NCBI RefSeq assembly: GCF_900141985.1
Contig: NZ_FQZK01000002.1
Coordinates: 310,001-374,000 of the forward strand
Origin: Nocardiopsis flavescens
GTDB taxonomy: Bacteria > Actinomycetota > Actinomycetes > Streptosporangiales > Streptosporangiaceae
Length of the DNA stretch: 64,000 bases
Direction of reading: 5' to 3'
Positions 8,273-16,793 of this stretch are shown here, piece by piece. Positions within the stretch are counted from its first letter, which is position 1. Each line of letters begins with the position of its first letter. The position numbers and the translations under genes were made by a program. The notes beneath the pieces are model-generated. The model made no database searches. It had not been told where the DNA came from and saw nothing but the letters and a program-made list of their open reading frames with translations.

Positions 8273-9751
8273 TCAGGGCCGGCCGGGGTCCCCCTCGCGG
8301 TGGGCGGCCCCCTCCGGGTCGGCGGGCCCGGTCGGACCGGGCTCCCGGGCGCTGCTCTCCGCCGGGGCGCGGCGGCCCCCGCCGCCCACGACGTTGAAGC
8401 AGATGTTCAGCAGGATCGCCGTCACCGCGGCGCCGATGATGCCGGAGTGGGCGATCATCTCCACGGACTCGGGCAGGAACGAGTAGAACGTCGGGTAGGC
8501 CAGCGGGATGACCGCCACCCCGAAGGCGGCGGCCACCAGCACCAGGTCGAGGTTGCGGGTGAAGTCCACCTTGGCCAGCGTCTTGACGCCGCTGGCGGCC
8601 ACGCTGCCGAACAGCACCAGCCCGGCCCCGCCCAGCACCGGCGTGGGCAGGGCGGCCATCACCCCGCCCAGGACCGGGAACAGGCCCAGCAGGATGAGGA
8701 TGCCCGCGCCCACCGCCACCACGTAGCGGCTGCGGATGCCGGTCAGCGCCAGCAGGCCGATGTTCTGGGCGAAGGAGCTGGTGGGGGTGGAGTTGAGGAT
8801 CGGGCCGATGATCGACCCGCTGACGTCGGCCCGCAGGCCCGCCGAGATGCGCCGGGCGTCCACCTTCGACCCGGTGATCTCACCGACGGCGATGATGTGC
8901 GAGGCGCCCTCGGTGAGCACCACCAGCATGATCACGCACATGGTGATGATCGCCGCGGGCTCGAAGCGCGGGGGCCCGAAGTAGAACAGCGAGGTCGGGT
9001 CGAACACGATGTCGACCTCGCCGATCCGGCTGAAGTCGGCCATGCCCAGCGGCAGCGCCACCAGGGTGCCCACCACCATCCCGAGCAGGATGGACAGCCG
9101 GCCCCAGATGCCGGGCAGCACCCGGGACCCCAGGAGGATGACGGCGAGCGTGACCCCCGCCAGGGCCAGGTTGGCCACGGGGGCGGCGGGGACGGCGGTG
9201 CCGTCCACGCCGGTGTGGACGGCACCGTCCATGATCCACCGGGCGGCCACCGGCATGAGGCTGATCCCGATGACGGTGATGATCGTGCCGGTGACGATCG
9301 GCGGGAAGAAGCGGATGAGCTGTCCGAAGAACGGGGTCAGGCACAGGGCGAACACCCCGGCCGCCAGGGAGGCGCCGAAGGCCACGGGCAGGTTCTCGCC
9401 GTTCTGGCCCGCGGCCAGGGCGGTCACGGCGCTGACGGGGACGAAGGAGGCGGCGACCACGATCGGCATCTGGGCGCCGATCCTGCGGTGGCCGACGGTC
9501 TGCAGGAGGGTGGCGATCCCCGCCACCAGCAGCGCGCCGCTGACGAGTATCCCCATGGAGGCGGGGTCGTTCGCGAGTCCGGCGGCGGCGCCGATGACGA
9601 GGGCCGGCGCGACCGCGCCGGCGTACATCGTGAGGATGTGCTGCATGCCGTAGACGAGGAGCAGCCGCAGCGGCAGCCTCTCGTCCTCGGGACGGGGGCG
9701 GGGGGCGGCGTTCGTTGTGGCCGAGTCCTTCGCGGACGGACTGTTCGACAT
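8273..9751 (-). CDS. NCS2-family urate/xanthine permease
   Basis: 492 residues with about 12-14 membrane segments and the nucleobase-ascorbate transporter signature QNIGLLALTG after TPTSSFA. Within NCS2 this form is typical of xanthine or uric acid carriers. It is placed between urate oxidase and the LysR gene on the same strand, so urate import is the likely role. The C-terminal tail is charged and proline/glycine-rich. Exact specificity (urate versus xanthine) cannot be read from the sequence. Confidence 0.92.
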   Translation of the reverse strand: MSNSPSAKDSATTNAAPRPRPEDERLPLRLLLVYGMQHILTMYAGAVAPALVIGAAAGLANDPASMGILVSGALLVAGIATLLQTVGHRRIGAQMPIVVAASFVPVSAVTALAAGQNGENLPVAFGASLAAGVFALCLTPFFGQLIRFFPPIVTGTIITVIGISLMPVAARWIMDGAVHTGVDGTAVPAAPVANLALAGVTLAVILLGSRVLPGIWGRLSILLGMVVGTLVALPLGMADFSRIGEVDIVFDPTSLFYFGPPRFEPAAIITMCVIMLVVLTEGASHIIAVGEITGSKVDARRISAGLRADVSGSIIGPILNSTPTSSFAQNIGLLALTGIRSRYVVAVGAGILILLGLFPVLGGVMAALPTPVLGGAGLVLFGSVAASGVKTLAKVDFTRNLDLVLVAAAFGVAVIPLAYPTFYSFLPESVEMIAHSGIIGAAVTAILLNICFNVVGGGGRRAPAESSAREPGPTGPADPEGAAHREGDPGRP

Positions 9752-9802
9752 GGCCAGTTTCCAGCCTTCGTTCAGGTGACCACACGGGGGGTGGTCGGTC
9801 TC

Positions 9803-9820
9803 CCGGGCGCGTGCGCCCGG
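9803..9820 (-). terminator. Short GC hairpin upstream of the permease
   Basis: CCGGGCG-CGTG-CGCCCGG hairpin in the 214-bp space between urate oxidase and the permease, about 50 bases before the permease start. It could attenuate read-through or be part of the permease leader. Confidence 0.35.
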
Positions 9821-9919
9821 CGGATCGCGCCGTCCGCGGCCCGTTCGCGGGCACGGCGGAGGCGGGCGGCCCGCGTCGCGGCGGGCAGGCGAGGGGACAC
9901 CTCGGACCGGGGGAGGGGG

Positions 9920-9948
9920 CCGGGGCCCGGCCGCACGTCGGGCCCCGG
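9920..9948 (-). terminator. Hairpin downstream of urate oxidase
   Basis: A 10-bp perfect stem (CCGGGGCCCG with its complement) and nine-base loop starting 18 bases beyond the urate oxidase stop on the minus strand. It suggests that the permease has its own promoter. Confidence 0.6.
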
Positions 9949-9965
9949 GGTCGGGGAGGAGGGCC

Positions 9966-10877
9966 TCAGAGGAAGGCGGGGACGGACTTCCACGCGTCGC
10001 CCGGCTCGGGGGCGTCGTCGCGTTCGACGACCGCCTCGATCCTGCCGTAGGGGCGGTCGGCGGCGAAGAACACCTCGTTGGGGTTGTCCAGCCCGAAGGG
10101 CGACAGGTCCACGAGGAAGTGGTGCTTGTTGGGCATCGAGAAGCGGATCTCGGCGACCTCGGGGTGCGCCTCCAGGACGGCGGTGCCCATCTGGAAGAGG
10201 GTCTGCTGGAGGGCGAGGCTGTGCGTGTTCGCGAAGGCCTCCAGGCACAGCGCGCGGATGGACGCGTAGGCCTTGTCGAAGTCGTGGGAGGTGCCGGCGT
10301 AGCGCCAGCGCGCGGTGACGTCGGTGGCCAGGATGCGGTCCGTGGTCTCCTGGAGCGTGGTGTAGCGGGTCTTGGGGTACCCGTGGAACTCCGAGCCGGT
10401 GGACTTCAGGACGGTCAGGCCGGTGAAGCCGGACACGACCCACTCGCGCCCGCCCTCCTTGGTGACGACGGTGGTGCGGGTCTCGGCGCCGCTGCGCACG
10501 AAGGAGTGGTCGTGGGGGCCCTCGGAGGTGGCGATGCGGTCCCAGGAGTACTCCTCGATCTCCTGGCGGGCACCGCTCACGTAGTCGTGCTCGTCCACGA
10601 AGTGGCGGGCCAGGCGCAGCGCGAAGTCCTCGACGGCGCCGACGCCGCCCCACTCGCGGGCCTTGGCGTAGACCGTGTTCTTCTGGGTGTCGGTCGGCAG
10701 GCAGGTGCCGTTGTCGCCGACGGTGTGGACCTCTTCCAGGTCGCCGCGCAGCTGGGAGGTGACGTTGACGTCCTTGATGCGGTGGACGTCGGTCCGGCGG
10801 TCGATGTGGACGAGGCGGACCTCCGCCTTGCCGTACTGGTTGTCTCCGAGTCTGATGCCCATCAGGGTGAACTCCAT
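9966..10877 (-). CDS. pucL: Urate oxidase (uricase)
   Basis: 303 residues. The cofactor-free tunnelling-fold enzyme converts urate and O2 to 5-hydroxyisourate. Visible family marks include YGKAEVRLVHI near the N-terminus, TGLTVLKSTGSEFHGY, KTRYTTLQETTDRILAT and HHFLVDLSPFGLDNPNEVF. The start is either ATG 10877 or ATG 10862; neither has a strong ribosome site. The next two enzymes (HIU hydrolase and OHCU decarboxylase) lie 180 bp upstream on the same strand, completing the urate-to-(S)-allantoin route. Confidence 0.95.
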   Translation of the reverse strand: MEFTLMGIRLGDNQYGKAEVRLVHIDRRTDVHRIKDVNVTSQLRGDLEEVHTVGDNGTCLPTDTQKNTVYAKAREWGGVGAVEDFALRLARHFVDEHDYVSGARQEIEEYSWDRIATSEGPHDHSFVRSGAETRTTVVTKEGGREWVVSGFTGLTVLKSTGSEFHGYPKTRYTTLQETTDRILATDVTARWRYAGTSHDFDKAYASIRALCLEAFANTHSLALQQTLFQMGTAVLEAHPEVAEIRFSMPNKHHFLVDLSPFGLDNPNEVFFAADRPYGRIEAVVERDDAPEPGDAWKSVPAFL

Positions 10878-11058
10878 CCGTGTGGATAAGTCTTCGTCGC
10901 GTGTGAACGCCGTGCGTACGAGGGAGGACCGCTGTGGTCATGCGGAAGGACCTATCACGCACCCTGAATCCGAGATCCTGCGTGGTGCCGTCTCCTGGGG
11001 CATGTCCTTTCTGTTGCGCTCCGGTACCGGTCGCCGGGGGCGTGCCCGGCGAGCCCGG

Positions 11059-11403
11059 CTAGGAGCCCCGGTAGGTCGAGTAGGCGAACGGGCTGAGCAG
11101 GAGCGGCACGTGGTAGTGCGCGTCCTCCTCGGCGAGGTCGAACACGATGGACACCTCGGGGTAGAAGCCCCGCTGGCCGGTGGAACCGAAGTAGGAGGCG
11201 GTGTCGAAGGTGATCCGGTGGTGTCCGGCGGCGAGCCGCTCGGGCCCCAGGTCGCCGATCCGGCCGTCGCCGTCGGTCGTGCCCTCGGCCACGGTCCGCC
11301 AGGCGGTGCGGCCGGCGTCCGCCGCGGCCTCCAGCCGGACGGGCACCCCGGCGGCGGGGCGGCCGAGCGCGGCGTCCAGGACGTGCGTGGTGACGTGGCT
11401 CAT
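11059..11403 (-). CDS. 5-hydroxyisourate hydrolase (transthyretin-like)
   Basis: 114 residues, the standard size. It begins MSHVTTHVLD and ends in the signature tetrapeptide YRGS; the N-terminal HVLD histidine, the RLE arginine and the C-terminal YRGS make the active site at the tetramer interface. It hydrolyses 5-hydroxyisourate to OHCU. The start ATG at 11403 overlaps the stop of the OHCU decarboxylase gene by four bases, so the two are coupled. Confidence 0.96.
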   Translation of the reverse strand: MSHVTTHVLDAALGRPAAGVPVRLEAAADAGRTAWRTVAEGTTDGDGRIGDLGPERLAAGHHRITFDTASYFGSTGQRGFYPEVSIVFDLAEEDAHYHVPLLLSPFAYSTYRGS

Positions 11404-11957
11404 GCGGTGGCCTCCAGGAGTTTGACCAGGCGCAGGGCGGCGATCCCGCGCAGTTCCCGGCCGACGGCGGCCAGTTCGGCGCCGCGGTCGTTGGCGAGCC
11501 GTCCGACGAGGTCGGCCAGCAGGTCGGCGGGGCCGCGGCCGCTGGCGCAGACCAGGTAGATCTGGCCGAACCGCTCCTCGTACTCCCGCTGGGCGTACCG
11601 GAAGATCCGCTGGACGCGGACCGCGGCGTCGTCGGTCCCGGAGGCGAAGGCGGACTGCTCGCCGCGCGACCAGGCCGCCTCGGTGTCGGCCCCCGCCGCC
11701 TTCTCCCCGATGCGCGGGTGCCGGGCCAGCGCGGAGGCGGTCTCGTCGGCGGTGATGAGGCGGGCGTGGGCGTCGGCCGTGTCCAGGAGCGCGGAGCGGT
11801 CGGCGTAGGGGGCGGCGGCCGCGACGGCCCGCACCCAGCGTTCGATGTCCAGGCACTGCGCCAGCTCGGTGCGCAGTTCTTCCTCCGACAGGGCGTTGAG
11901 CCGTTCCAGGCCCTGGTCGGGCCGGGTGTCCGGCTCCGCCGAGGTGCTCTCGGGCAT
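11400..11957 (-). CDS. OHCU decarboxylase
   Basis: 185 residues from the ATG at 11957, preceded by GGGAG; the frame remains open further upstream but the candidate operator sits there. Family signatures HPRIGEKAAG and the histidine/glutamate pair of the active site are present, as are WSRGEQ and YEERFGQIYLVCASGR. It decarboxylates 2-oxo-4-hydroxy-4-carboxy-5-ureidoimidazoline to (S)-allantoin. It is the first gene of a two-gene unit with HIU hydrolase and is divergent from hyi across a 359-bp region with several operator-like palindromes. Confidence 0.93.
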   Translation of the reverse strand: MPESTSAEPDTRPDQGLERLNALSEEELRTELAQCLDIERWVRAVAAAAPYADRSALLDTADAHARLITADETASALARHPRIGEKAAGADTEAAWSRGEQSAFASGTDDAAVRVQRIFRYAQREYEERFGQIYLVCASGRGPADLLADLVGRLANDRGAELAAVGRELRGIAALRLVKLLEATA

Positions 11958-11988
11958 GGGGTCTCCCGTGACCCGGCCGGGGCCGGGC

Positions 11989-12024
11989 TTTCGTAGTGCA
12001 GACATGCGATTCCGTATTACGGAT
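11989..12024. promoter_or_regulatory. Candidate IclR operator pair before the OHCU decarboxylase gene
   Basis: TTCCGTATTACGGAT at 12010-12024 is a 9/10 match to the palindrome. A weaker 7/10 site, TTTCGTAGTGCAGAC, begins exactly 21 bp away at 11989, repeating the spacing seen at two other promoters. Both lie upstream of the ATG at 11957. Confidence 0.6.
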
Positions 12025-12261
12025 TGGACGGACTCTAGTTGATCCCGGTGTGACCTTGTCAACACTCGCGCGGACCTTTCGGTGGAAAACGTGCCTCTCT
12101 CTCACGTACCCACGGAAAACCCCGGGCGTGCCGTGAAGTGCGGGACCCGGGTGGCCGCCGGGGCGGACGGGGTCGCGCCGCCGCGGCGCGGGGCCGCGGT
12201 ATCGGGGCGTGCGGAAAAGGGGGTGTTGACAACCCGGGCGGCCGGGCTCACACTCGGATCA

Positions 12262-12297
12262 TTCCTCAAAGTGAAAAGCTAATTCCGCATAGCGGAA
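12262..12297. promoter_or_regulatory. Candidate IclR operator pair before hyi
   Basis: TTCCGCATAGCGGAA at 12283-12297 is a perfect palindrome and ends 19 bases before the hyi start. A weaker copy, TTCCTCAAAGTGAAA, begins 21 bp upstream at 12262. The rest of the 11958-12316 intergenic region shows no open reading frame I would support. Confidence 0.7.
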
Positions 12298-12316
12298 ATC
12301 AAGCCGGAGGCAGTGC

Positions 12317-13114
12317 ATGAGCCACACCCTCGGGTACACGGTGAACTGCTCCATGCTCTTCACCGAGCTGCCCCTCACCGAGCGGCCCCGGGCCGCCCGC
12401 GACGCCGGGTTCGACGCCGTCGAGTTCTGGTGGCCGTTCGAGGGCGCCACCCCGCCCCCCGCGCAGGTCGACGCCTTCGTCGACGCCGTCGCCGCCGCGG
12501 GCGTACGCCTGACCGGCCTCAACTTCTTCGCCGGTGCGCTGCCCGGGCCCGACCGGGGCGTGCTGTCCCAGCCCGCCCGGGCCGCCGAGTTCCGCGCCAA
12601 CCTCGACGTCGTCACCGCGATCGCCGAGCGCACCGGCACCACCGGGTTCAACGCCCTCTACGGCCTGCGCCAGGCCGGGACGGACCCCGCCGAGCAGGAC
12701 CGTGTGGCCCTGGAGAACACCGTCGCCGCCGCGGCGGCGGTCGCCCGGGTCGGCGGCACCGTCCTCGTCGAGCCGATCAGCGGCGCCGCGGACTACCCGC
12801 TCAAGACCGCCCGCCAGGGACTCGACTTCGTGGCGCGGGCCCGGGAGGCGGGCGCGGCCAACGTCGCCCTGCTCGCCGACCTGTACCACCTGGCCGTCAA
12901 CGGCGACGACGTCGCCGCCGTCGTCCGCGACCACGCCGCGGAGTTCGGCCACGTCCAGATCGCCGACGCCCCCGGCCGCGGCGAGCCGGGCACCGGGGAA
13001 CTCCCCCTCGACGACCTCCTCACCGCCGCGCAGAAGGGCGGATACCAGGGGCTGGTGGGCCTGGAGTACAAGCCCACCGTCCCCACCGCGCAGAGCTTCG
13101 GCCGCCTGCGCTGA
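12317..13114 (+). CDS. hyi: Hydroxypyruvate isomerase
   Basis: 265 residues, a TIM-barrel sugar isomerase of the Hyi type. Family marks are the start YTVNCSMLFTELPL, AGFDAVEFWWPF, LVEPIS, LLADLYHL and HVQIADAPGRGEPG, with GLEYKP near the C-terminus. It interconverts hydroxypyruvate and tartronate semialdehyde. The ATG at 12317 follows GGAGGCAG. It heads the glyoxylate branch hyi-reductase-gcl, immediately downstream of the best operator in the window, so expression should follow the ureide regulon. Confidence 0.93.
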   Translation: MSHTLGYTVNCSMLFTELPLTERPRAARDAGFDAVEFWWPFEGATPPPAQVDAFVDAVAAAGVRLTGLNFFAGALPGPDRGVLSQPARAAEFRANLDVVTAIAERTGTTGFNALYGLRQAGTDPAEQDRVALENTVAAAAAVARVGGTVLVEPISGAADYPLKTARQGLDFVARAREAGAANVALLADLYHLAVNGDDVAAVVRDHAAEFGHVQIADAPGRGEPGTGELPLDDLLTAAQKGGYQGLVGLEYKPTVPTAQSFGRLR

Positions 13115-13151
13115 ACCCCCGGCCACAGCCACGAACAGGAAGGGGCACCCC

Positions 13152-14033
13152 GTGTCCATCCGCAAGGTCGCCTTCATCGGACTCGGCATCATGGGCCTGC
13201 CCATGGCCGTCAACCTCGTCCGCGCCGGGTACACCGTCACCGGCCACAACCTGACCCCCGACCGCGTCGACGCCCTCGTCTCCGAGGGCGGGCTGCGCGG
13301 CGGCGGGGTCGCCGGGGCGGTCGCCGACGCCGACGCCGTCATCACGATGGTCCCCGACTCCCCGGACGTCGAGGCGCTCCTGCTCGGCGGGGACGGCGTG
13401 TTCGAGCACGCCAAGCCCGGGACCCTCGTCATCGACATGAGCACCATCCGCCCCGACACCTCCCGCGCCGTGGCCGCCGCCGGGGCCGAGCGCGGCTTCC
13501 GGGTCCTGGACGCGCCGGTCAGCGGCGGCGAGGCCGGGGCCGTCGAGGCGAAGCTGTCCATCATGGTCGGCGGCGCCCGCGAGGACTTCGACGCGGCCCG
13601 CCCGCTCTTCGACGTCCTGGGCACCACCCCGGTCCTGGTCGGCCCCAGCGGAGCCGGGCAGACCGTCAAGGCCGCCAACCAGCTCATCGTGGCCGGCAAC
13701 ATCCAGCTCCTGGCCGAGGCCCTGGTCTTCCTGGAGGCCCACGGCGTGGACACCGAGGCCGGGCTGGAGGTCCTGGGCGGCGGGCTCGCCGGCAGCACCG
13801 TGCTCCAGCGCAAGGGCCGCGCCATGCGCGAGCGCGACTTCACCCCCGGCTTCCGGATCGCCCTGCACGACAAGGACATGCGCATCGTCACCGACTCCGC
13901 GCACGCCGCCGGGGTCGCCATCCCGCTGGGCGCCCAGGTCGCCCAGTACGTCGCCGCCCTCAAGCGGCAGGGCCACGACGGGCTCGACCACTCCGCCCTG
14001 CTCAAGATCGTCGAGCAGCTCTCCGGCCGGTAG
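13152..14033 (+). CDS. glxR: Tartronate semialdehyde (2-hydroxy-3-oxopropionate) reductase
   Basis: 293 residues from the GTG at 13152, behind AGGAAGGGG. The Rossmann fold begins FIGLGIMGLPMAVNL. The beta-hydroxyacid dehydrogenase signatures DAPVSGGEAGA and the catalytic lysine in GAGQTVKAANQLIVAGN are intact. It reduces the product of glyoxylate carboligase to D-glycerate with NAD(P)H. It lies 37 bases after hyi and about 100 bases before gcl in the same direction. Confidence 0.93.
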   Translation: MSIRKVAFIGLGIMGLPMAVNLVRAGYTVTGHNLTPDRVDALVSEGGLRGGGVAGAVADADAVITMVPDSPDVEALLLGGDGVFEHAKPGTLVIDMSTIRPDTSRAVAAAGAERGFRVLDAPVSGGEAGAVEAKLSIMVGGAREDFDAARPLFDVLGTTPVLVGPSGAGQTVKAANQLIVAGNIQLLAEALVFLEAHGVDTEAGLEVLGGGLAGSTVLQRKGRAMRERDFTPGFRIALHDKDMRIVTDSAHAAGVAIPLGAQVAQYVAALKRQGHDGLDHSALLKIVEQLSGR

Positions 14034-14139
14034 CCGGTCCCCGACATCCGGGTCGCCCCGGTGTCCGCGCGTGTGGCCGCACCGCGTGACCCGCCGGGGA
14101 CGGCCCCCGGTACCCACCCCTAGCACTGAAGGAACAGCC

Positions 14140-15855
14140 ATGGCACAGATGCCCGTGATGAACGCGGTCGTCGAGGTCTTGAAGGACGAGGGCGTCGACA
14201 CCGCCTTCGGCTGCCCCGGCGCCGCCATCCTGCCCCTCTACAAGGCGCTGGAGGACGTCGGCGGGATCGAGCACCTCGTCGTCCGCCACGAGGAGGGCGC
14301 CACCCACATGGCCGACGGCTGGTCGCGCACCACCGGCCGGGTCGGCGTCGCGATCGGCACCTCCGGCCCCGCCGGGACCAACATGATCACCGGCCTGTAC
14401 ACCGCGATCGCCGACTCCATCCCCATCGTCTGCATCACCGGCCAGCAGCGCACCGACCTGCTGGACAAGGAGGGCTTCCAGGCCGTCGACATCGTCGAGA
14501 TCGCCAAGCCCGTCACCAAGTGGGCGGTGCAGGTCAAGGAGGCGGCGACCGCCCCGTGGATCTTCCGCGAGGCGTTCCGGATCGCCCGCGAGGGGCGGCC
14601 CGGTCCGGTCCTCATCGACATCCCCGTGGACATCGCCCAGCAGGTCATCGAGTACGACCCGGCCCTGGACGCCCCGCTCAAGGTGAACACCGTCGAGCCC
14701 CACATGCCCCGGGTCGAGCGGGCCCTGGACCTGCTGCTGGCCGCCGAGCGCCCCCTGCTGCTGGCCGGCGGCGGCGTCATCCTCGCCGAGGCCTCCGACG
14801 ACCTGCGCGCACTCGCCGAGTACCTGCGCGTCCCGGTCCAGGTCACCCTCATGGGCAAGGGCTCCTTCGACGAGGACTCCCCGCTGTACGCGGGCATGAC
14901 CGGCGTGCAGACCTCCCAGCGCTACGGCAACGCCTCGTTCCTGGAGTCCGACCTGGTCCTGGCGGTGGGCGCCCGCTTCGCCGACCGGCACACCGGCCGG
15001 ATCGACGTCTACCGGGGCGAGCGCACGTTCATCCACGTCGACATCGAGGCCACCCAGATCGGCCGGGTCTTCGAGCCCGACCTGGGCGTGGTCTCCGACG
15101 CCCGCCTCTTCCTGCGCGAACTGCTGGCCGCGGCGAAGAGGCGCGGCGCCCGGGCCGCCGTCCAGGCCTGGGTGGACCGGGTCGGCGAGCTCAAGGCCAC
15201 CCTGACCCGGCGCGAGGACTTCGACAGCGTCCCGGTCAAGGCGCCGCGCGTCTACAAGGAGATCAACGAGGTCTTCGACGAGGACACCTACTTCGTCACC
15301 GCCATCGGCCTCTACCAGATCTGGGGCGGCCAGCACCAGAAGGCGTACAAGCCGCGCCGCTACCAGATCTGCGGCCAGGCGGGCCCGCTGGGCTGGGAGA
15401 TCCCCGCGGCCATCGGCGTCAAGAAGGCGCTGAAGGCGACCGAGCCGGACGCCGAGGTCGTCGGGATCGTCGGCGACTACGGGTTCCAGTACATGGTCGA
15501 GGAGCTGGCCGTCGCCGCCCAGTACAACGTCCCGTACGTGATCATCATGCTCAACAACGAGTACCTGGGCCTGATCCGCCAGGCGTCCATCCCCTTCGAC
15601 ATGAACTACCAGGTGGACATCCACTACGACGAGTACGGCACGGACAACGTCAAGATCATGGAGGCGTACGGCTGCTCGGGCCGCCGGGTCCTGGAGCCGG
15701 GCGAGGTCCGCGACGCCCTGGAGTGGGCCCGCAAGGAGGCCAGGTCGACCTCCCGGCCGGTGCTCGTGGAGATCATGATCGAGCGCGAGGCCAACACCCC
15801 GCACGGCCCGGCGATCGACGCGGTCAAGGAGTTCGAGCCGGTCCCCGGCGCCTGA
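14140..15855 (+). CDS. gcl: Glyoxylate carboligase
   Basis: 571 residues from the ATG at 14140 (GAAGGAA upstream). A ThDP enzyme with Pyr, central and PP domains: GCPGAAILPLY at the N-terminus, and the ThDP/Mg site GDYGFQYMVEELAVA...LNNEYLGLIRQ near residues 445-485. In the activator position, where most ThDP enzymes have a glutamate, glyoxylate carboligases have valine; here LVVRHEEGATHMADG is consistent with that type. It joins two glyoxylates to tartronate semialdehyde and CO2. It is the last gene of the ureide island. Confidence 0.95.
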   Translation: MAQMPVMNAVVEVLKDEGVDTAFGCPGAAILPLYKALEDVGGIEHLVVRHEEGATHMADGWSRTTGRVGVAIGTSGPAGTNMITGLYTAIADSIPIVCITGQQRTDLLDKEGFQAVDIVEIAKPVTKWAVQVKEAATAPWIFREAFRIAREGRPGPVLIDIPVDIAQQVIEYDPALDAPLKVNTVEPHMPRVERALDLLLAAERPLLLAGGGVILAEASDDLRALAEYLRVPVQVTLMGKGSFDEDSPLYAGMTGVQTSQRYGNASFLESDLVLAVGARFADRHTGRIDVYRGERTFIHVDIEATQIGRVFEPDLGVVSDARLFLRELLAAAKRRGARAAVQAWVDRVGELKATLTRREDFDSVPVKAPRVYKEINEVFDEDTYFVTAIGLYQIWGGQHQKAYKPRRYQICGQAGPLGWEIPAAIGVKKALKATEPDAEVVGIVGDYGFQYMVEELAVAAQYNVPYVIIMLNNEYLGLIRQASIPFDMNYQVDIHYDEYGTDNVKIMEAYGCSGRRVLEPGEVRDALEWARKEARSTSRPVLVEIMIEREANTPHGPAIDAVKEFEPVPGA

Positions 15856-15950
15856 CCCGGCCCGCCCGCGCGGCGGCGGCCCCTTCCCCCGGCCACGGGG
15901 GAGGGGCCGCCGCGTCCCCGGCGCCCGGCCGCCCGGCCCCGGGCCGGGTG

Positions 15951-15979
15951 CCCCGGAGCCGTGCGCCCGGGCGCACGCG
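15951..15979. repeat. Left copy of the 29-bp repeat flanking the toxin-antitoxin cassette
   Basis: Contains the 18-bp perfect palindrome CGTGCGCCCGGGCGCACG (15960-15977). The whole 29 bp recurs at 16521-16549 in direct orientation with one mismatch (A for G at position 7). This copy lies 96 bases after gcl and may also act as a terminator for it. Confidence 0.85.
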
Positions 15980-16004
15980 TCTCCGAGAGCACCGGAAGCA
16001 GAAT

Positions 16005-16020
16005 GCTATACTTGTATAGC
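16005..16020. promoter_or_regulatory. Operator/-10 of the toxin-antitoxin operon
   Basis: A perfect 16-bp palindrome, GCTATACTTGTATAGC, that contains a good -10 hexamer TATACT (16007-16012) and ends 17 bases before the antitoxin ATG. Ribbon-helix-helix antitoxins bind such palindromes, so autorepression is expected. Confidence 0.8.
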
Positions 16021-16037
16021 AACCAGGGAGGTGGCGC

Positions 16038-16262
16038 ATGCTGGCACTCAGGCTTCCGGCGGAGATCGAGGAAAGACTCGAAGCGCTGGCCAAGGAGACC
16101 GGTCGGTCCAAGAGCTTCTACGCCCGCGAGGCGATCGTCGCTCATCTGGACGAACTCGAAGAGGTCTACCTGGCGGAGCGCCGTCTGGAAGACCTCCGGG
16201 CGGGCCGCAGCGGCTCCGTTCCCCTCTCGGAAGTGATGGCGGAGCATGACCTGGAGGGTTGA
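16038..16262 (+). CDS. RelB/DinJ-like ribbon-helix-helix antitoxin
   Basis: 74 residues. The N-terminus MLALRLPAEIEERLEALAKETGRSKSFYAR is a classic ribbon-helix-helix DNA-binding domain (beta strand, two helices). The acidic C-terminal half would wrap the toxin. The ATG at 16038 follows GGGAGG at 6 bases. The gene overlaps the toxin gene by 17 bases. Local base composition is less GC-rich than the flanking ureide genes, hinting at transfer. Confidence 0.9.
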   Translation: MLALRLPAEIEERLEALAKETGRSKSFYAREAIVAHLDELEEVYLAERRLEDLRAGRSGSVPLSEVMAEHDLEG

Positions 16263-16518
16263 ACTCCACGATGACGCTCAACGCGAGCTGCGCAAACTCG
16301 ATCCCCAGGCTGTACGGCGCATCCTTCGGTTCCTCGGTGAGCGGATCGAGGGGTCCTCGGACCCGCGCGAACTCGGTGAGGCGCTGAAGGGCAACCGACT
16401 CGGCGACCTGTGGCGCTACCGCGTAGGGGATTACCGCATCATCGCCGATGTCCGGGACGACGTGGTCGTCGTTCTGGTGCTGCACGTGAAGCACCGGCGT
16501 GAGGTCTACCGGGGCTGA
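16246..16518 (+). CDS. RelE/ParE-family toxin
   Basis: 90 residues starting at ATG 16246 inside the antitoxin gene. The pattern WRVELHDDAQRELRKLD, LKGN..GDLWRYRVGDYRIIADV and VVVLVLHVKHRREVY is that of the RelE superfamily of mRNA interferases, with the C-terminal HVKHRREVY strand carrying basic and aromatic residues expected at the active site. It would cleave mRNA at the ribosome, with the upstream protein as antidote. RelE rather than ParE is favoured by the C-terminal residues but not proven. Confidence 0.9.
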   Translation: MTWRVELHDDAQRELRKLDPQAVRRILRFLGERIEGSSDPRELGEALKGNRLGDLWRYRVGDYRIIADVRDDVVVVLVLHVKHRREVYRG

Positions 16519-16520
16519 GG

Positions 16521-16549
16521 CCCCGGGGCCGTGCGCCCGGGCGCACGCG
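16521..16549. repeat. Right copy of the 29-bp repeat flanking the toxin-antitoxin cassette
   Basis: Direct repeat of 15951-15979 (28 of 29 identical), starting 2 bases after the toxin stop and including the same 18-bp palindrome at 16530-16547. The two repeats are 570 bp apart start to start. Confidence 0.85.
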
Positions 16550-16793
16550 CACGCGGACGGGCCCGCGGGGCCGTCCGCGCACAGGCGCCGACGACCCCGG
16601 GCGATCACGGGAAAACCCGGACACGGGCGGTGGCCGGGGACTAGAGTGGGAACACGGTCGGGGGACCCCCGCGCCGCGGCCACCGCGTCCGCCGACCGGT
16701 CCGCAGGGCTCGGCCCCGTTCCCTCCGCACGCGCGGCACGGACCGTGCAACGACCGGTCCGCGGTGATCAGGTGGGGGAGGCCCTCGCGGTCC

